Below, piece by piece: positions 4,666 to 5,129 of a stretch of DNA of 5,129 nt. Every line of letters begins with the position of its first letter. Within the stretch, counting starts at the first letter, position 1. The translations under genes were made by a program, and so were the position numbers. The stretch covers positions 1 through 5,129 of the forward strand of contig JAUWGZ010000085.1 of assembly GCA_030606165.1 (NCBI GenBank). The letters run 5' to 3'. The notes beneath the pieces were generated by a model. The model did not search any database and was not told where the DNA came from. It saw only the letters and a list, made by a program, of their open reading frames with translations. This stretch comes from Dehalococcoidia bacterium. GTDB taxonomy: Bacteria > Chloroflexota > Dehalococcoidia > GIF9 > AB-539-J10.

Positions 4666-5129
4666 ATGTCAGCGAAGTACTATGTTGGTTGCAGTGGCTG
4701 GCATTATGAGCACTGGCGCGGTCTTTATTACCCCGAAGAATTGCCCAAGCCTGAATGGTTGCAATTCTACGCCCGGCAATTTACTACTGTAGAGCTCAAT
4801 AACAGTTTTTATCATCTGCCTTCGGAGAAGGCTTTCACCACCTGGCGAGAATCCACACCCGAAAACTTCATTTTTGCTGTTAAGGTGAGTCGATTCATTA
4901 CGCACATAAAGAGGTTAAAGAATTTAGGTTCTGCAGTGGAGAACTTTCTATCTCGAGCTGATTTTTTGGGGGAGAAACTGGGTCCTTTGCTATATCAACT
5001 GCCTCCTAGCATGAAGCGCAACGATGAGCTATTACAGAATTTCTTATCTTCGTTGCCGCCAAAATATCAGCATGTAGTTGAATTTCGCCATAAATCCTGG
5101 ATTGATGACGCTGTATTCGATATTTTACG
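4666..5129 (+). CDS. DUF72 (YecE-like) family protein, 3' truncated by window end
   Basis: The ATG at 4666 is preceded by GGGGGTGAAGG, a good ribosome binding site. The first 154 codons are in the window and the frame is still open at its end. The family's hallmarks appear in order: VGCSGWHYEHWRGLYYP (7-23), FTTVELNNSFYHLPS (39-53), FIFAVKVSRFITHIKRL (68-84), LGPLLYQLPPS (105-115) and VVEFRHKSW (137-145). DUF72 proteins have a TIM-barrel-like fold and are usually about 240-300 aa, so roughly half is missing. Their biochemical role is not firmly established; conserved His, Glu and Arg residues suggest an enzyme. The gene diverges from the prepilin peptidase gene across 151 bases and probably has its own promoter; no functional link between them is evident. 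Confidence 0.92.
   Translation, partial: MSAKYYVGCSGWHYEHWRGLYYPEELPKPEWLQFYARQFTTVELNNSFYHLPSEKAFTTWRESTPENFIFAVKVSRFITHIKRLKNLGSAVENFLSRADFLGEKLGPLLYQLPPSMKRNDELLQNFLSSLPPKYQHVVEFRHKSWIDDAVFDIL

Overview
This 5.1 kb bacterial window has genes on both strands and several short palindromic repeats between them. The organism is most likely an uncultured anaerobe, possibly Chloroflexota (Dehalococcoidia). That is a weak inference from the look of the hypothetical proteins and from the dispersed TCATTGCGA...TCGCAATGA type repeats. No rRNA, tRNA or marker gene is present to settle it.

Layout. (1) 2-463, plus strand: the 3' end of a GC-rich gene whose C-terminus resembles phage tail or baseplate-associated proteins. 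(2) 464-712: no convincing gene. It holds a degenerate palindromic repeat, a perfect-consensus sigma-70 promoter overlaid by two operator-like palindromes, and a 44-bp compound hairpin that runs into the 3' end of the next gene. (3) 713-1921, minus strand: a tightly overlapping chain. In transcription order it is a 186-aa charged helical protein of unknown function, a 46-codon fragment matching the C-terminus of a DDE transposase, and an AT-rich NYN-domain (PIN-like) putative ribonuclease. The fragment overlaps its neighbours by 4 bp (ATGA) and 8 bp (ATGCATGA). (4) 1922-2100: a MITE-like repeat and the divergent promoter region. (5) 2104-3529, plus strand: a two-gene operon of a metallo-beta-lactamase-fold hydrolase and a 224-aa protein of unknown function. 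(6) 3530-3740: hairpins and an AT-rich palindromic repeat. (7) 3741-4514, minus strand: an intact prepilin peptidase with a GTG start and no visible ribosome binding site, perhaps translated from a leaderless mRNA. (8) 4515-4665: the divergent promoter region. (9) 4666 to the end, plus strand: the N-terminal part of a DUF72 (YecE-like) protein cut by the window edge.

The genes do not form one recognisable pathway. Regions 4-9 look like ordinary chromosomal genes, while 1-3 look accessory (phage-like tail fragment, transposase relic, AT-rich NYN gene). The best candidate for something unusual is the NYN gene. It is fused in an overlapping chain to a transposase relic, and its 3' end faces a perfect promoter that would produce a structured RNA antisense to it. 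That arrangement is visible in the sequence; any toxin-antitoxin, passenger-gene or regulatory meaning is inference.
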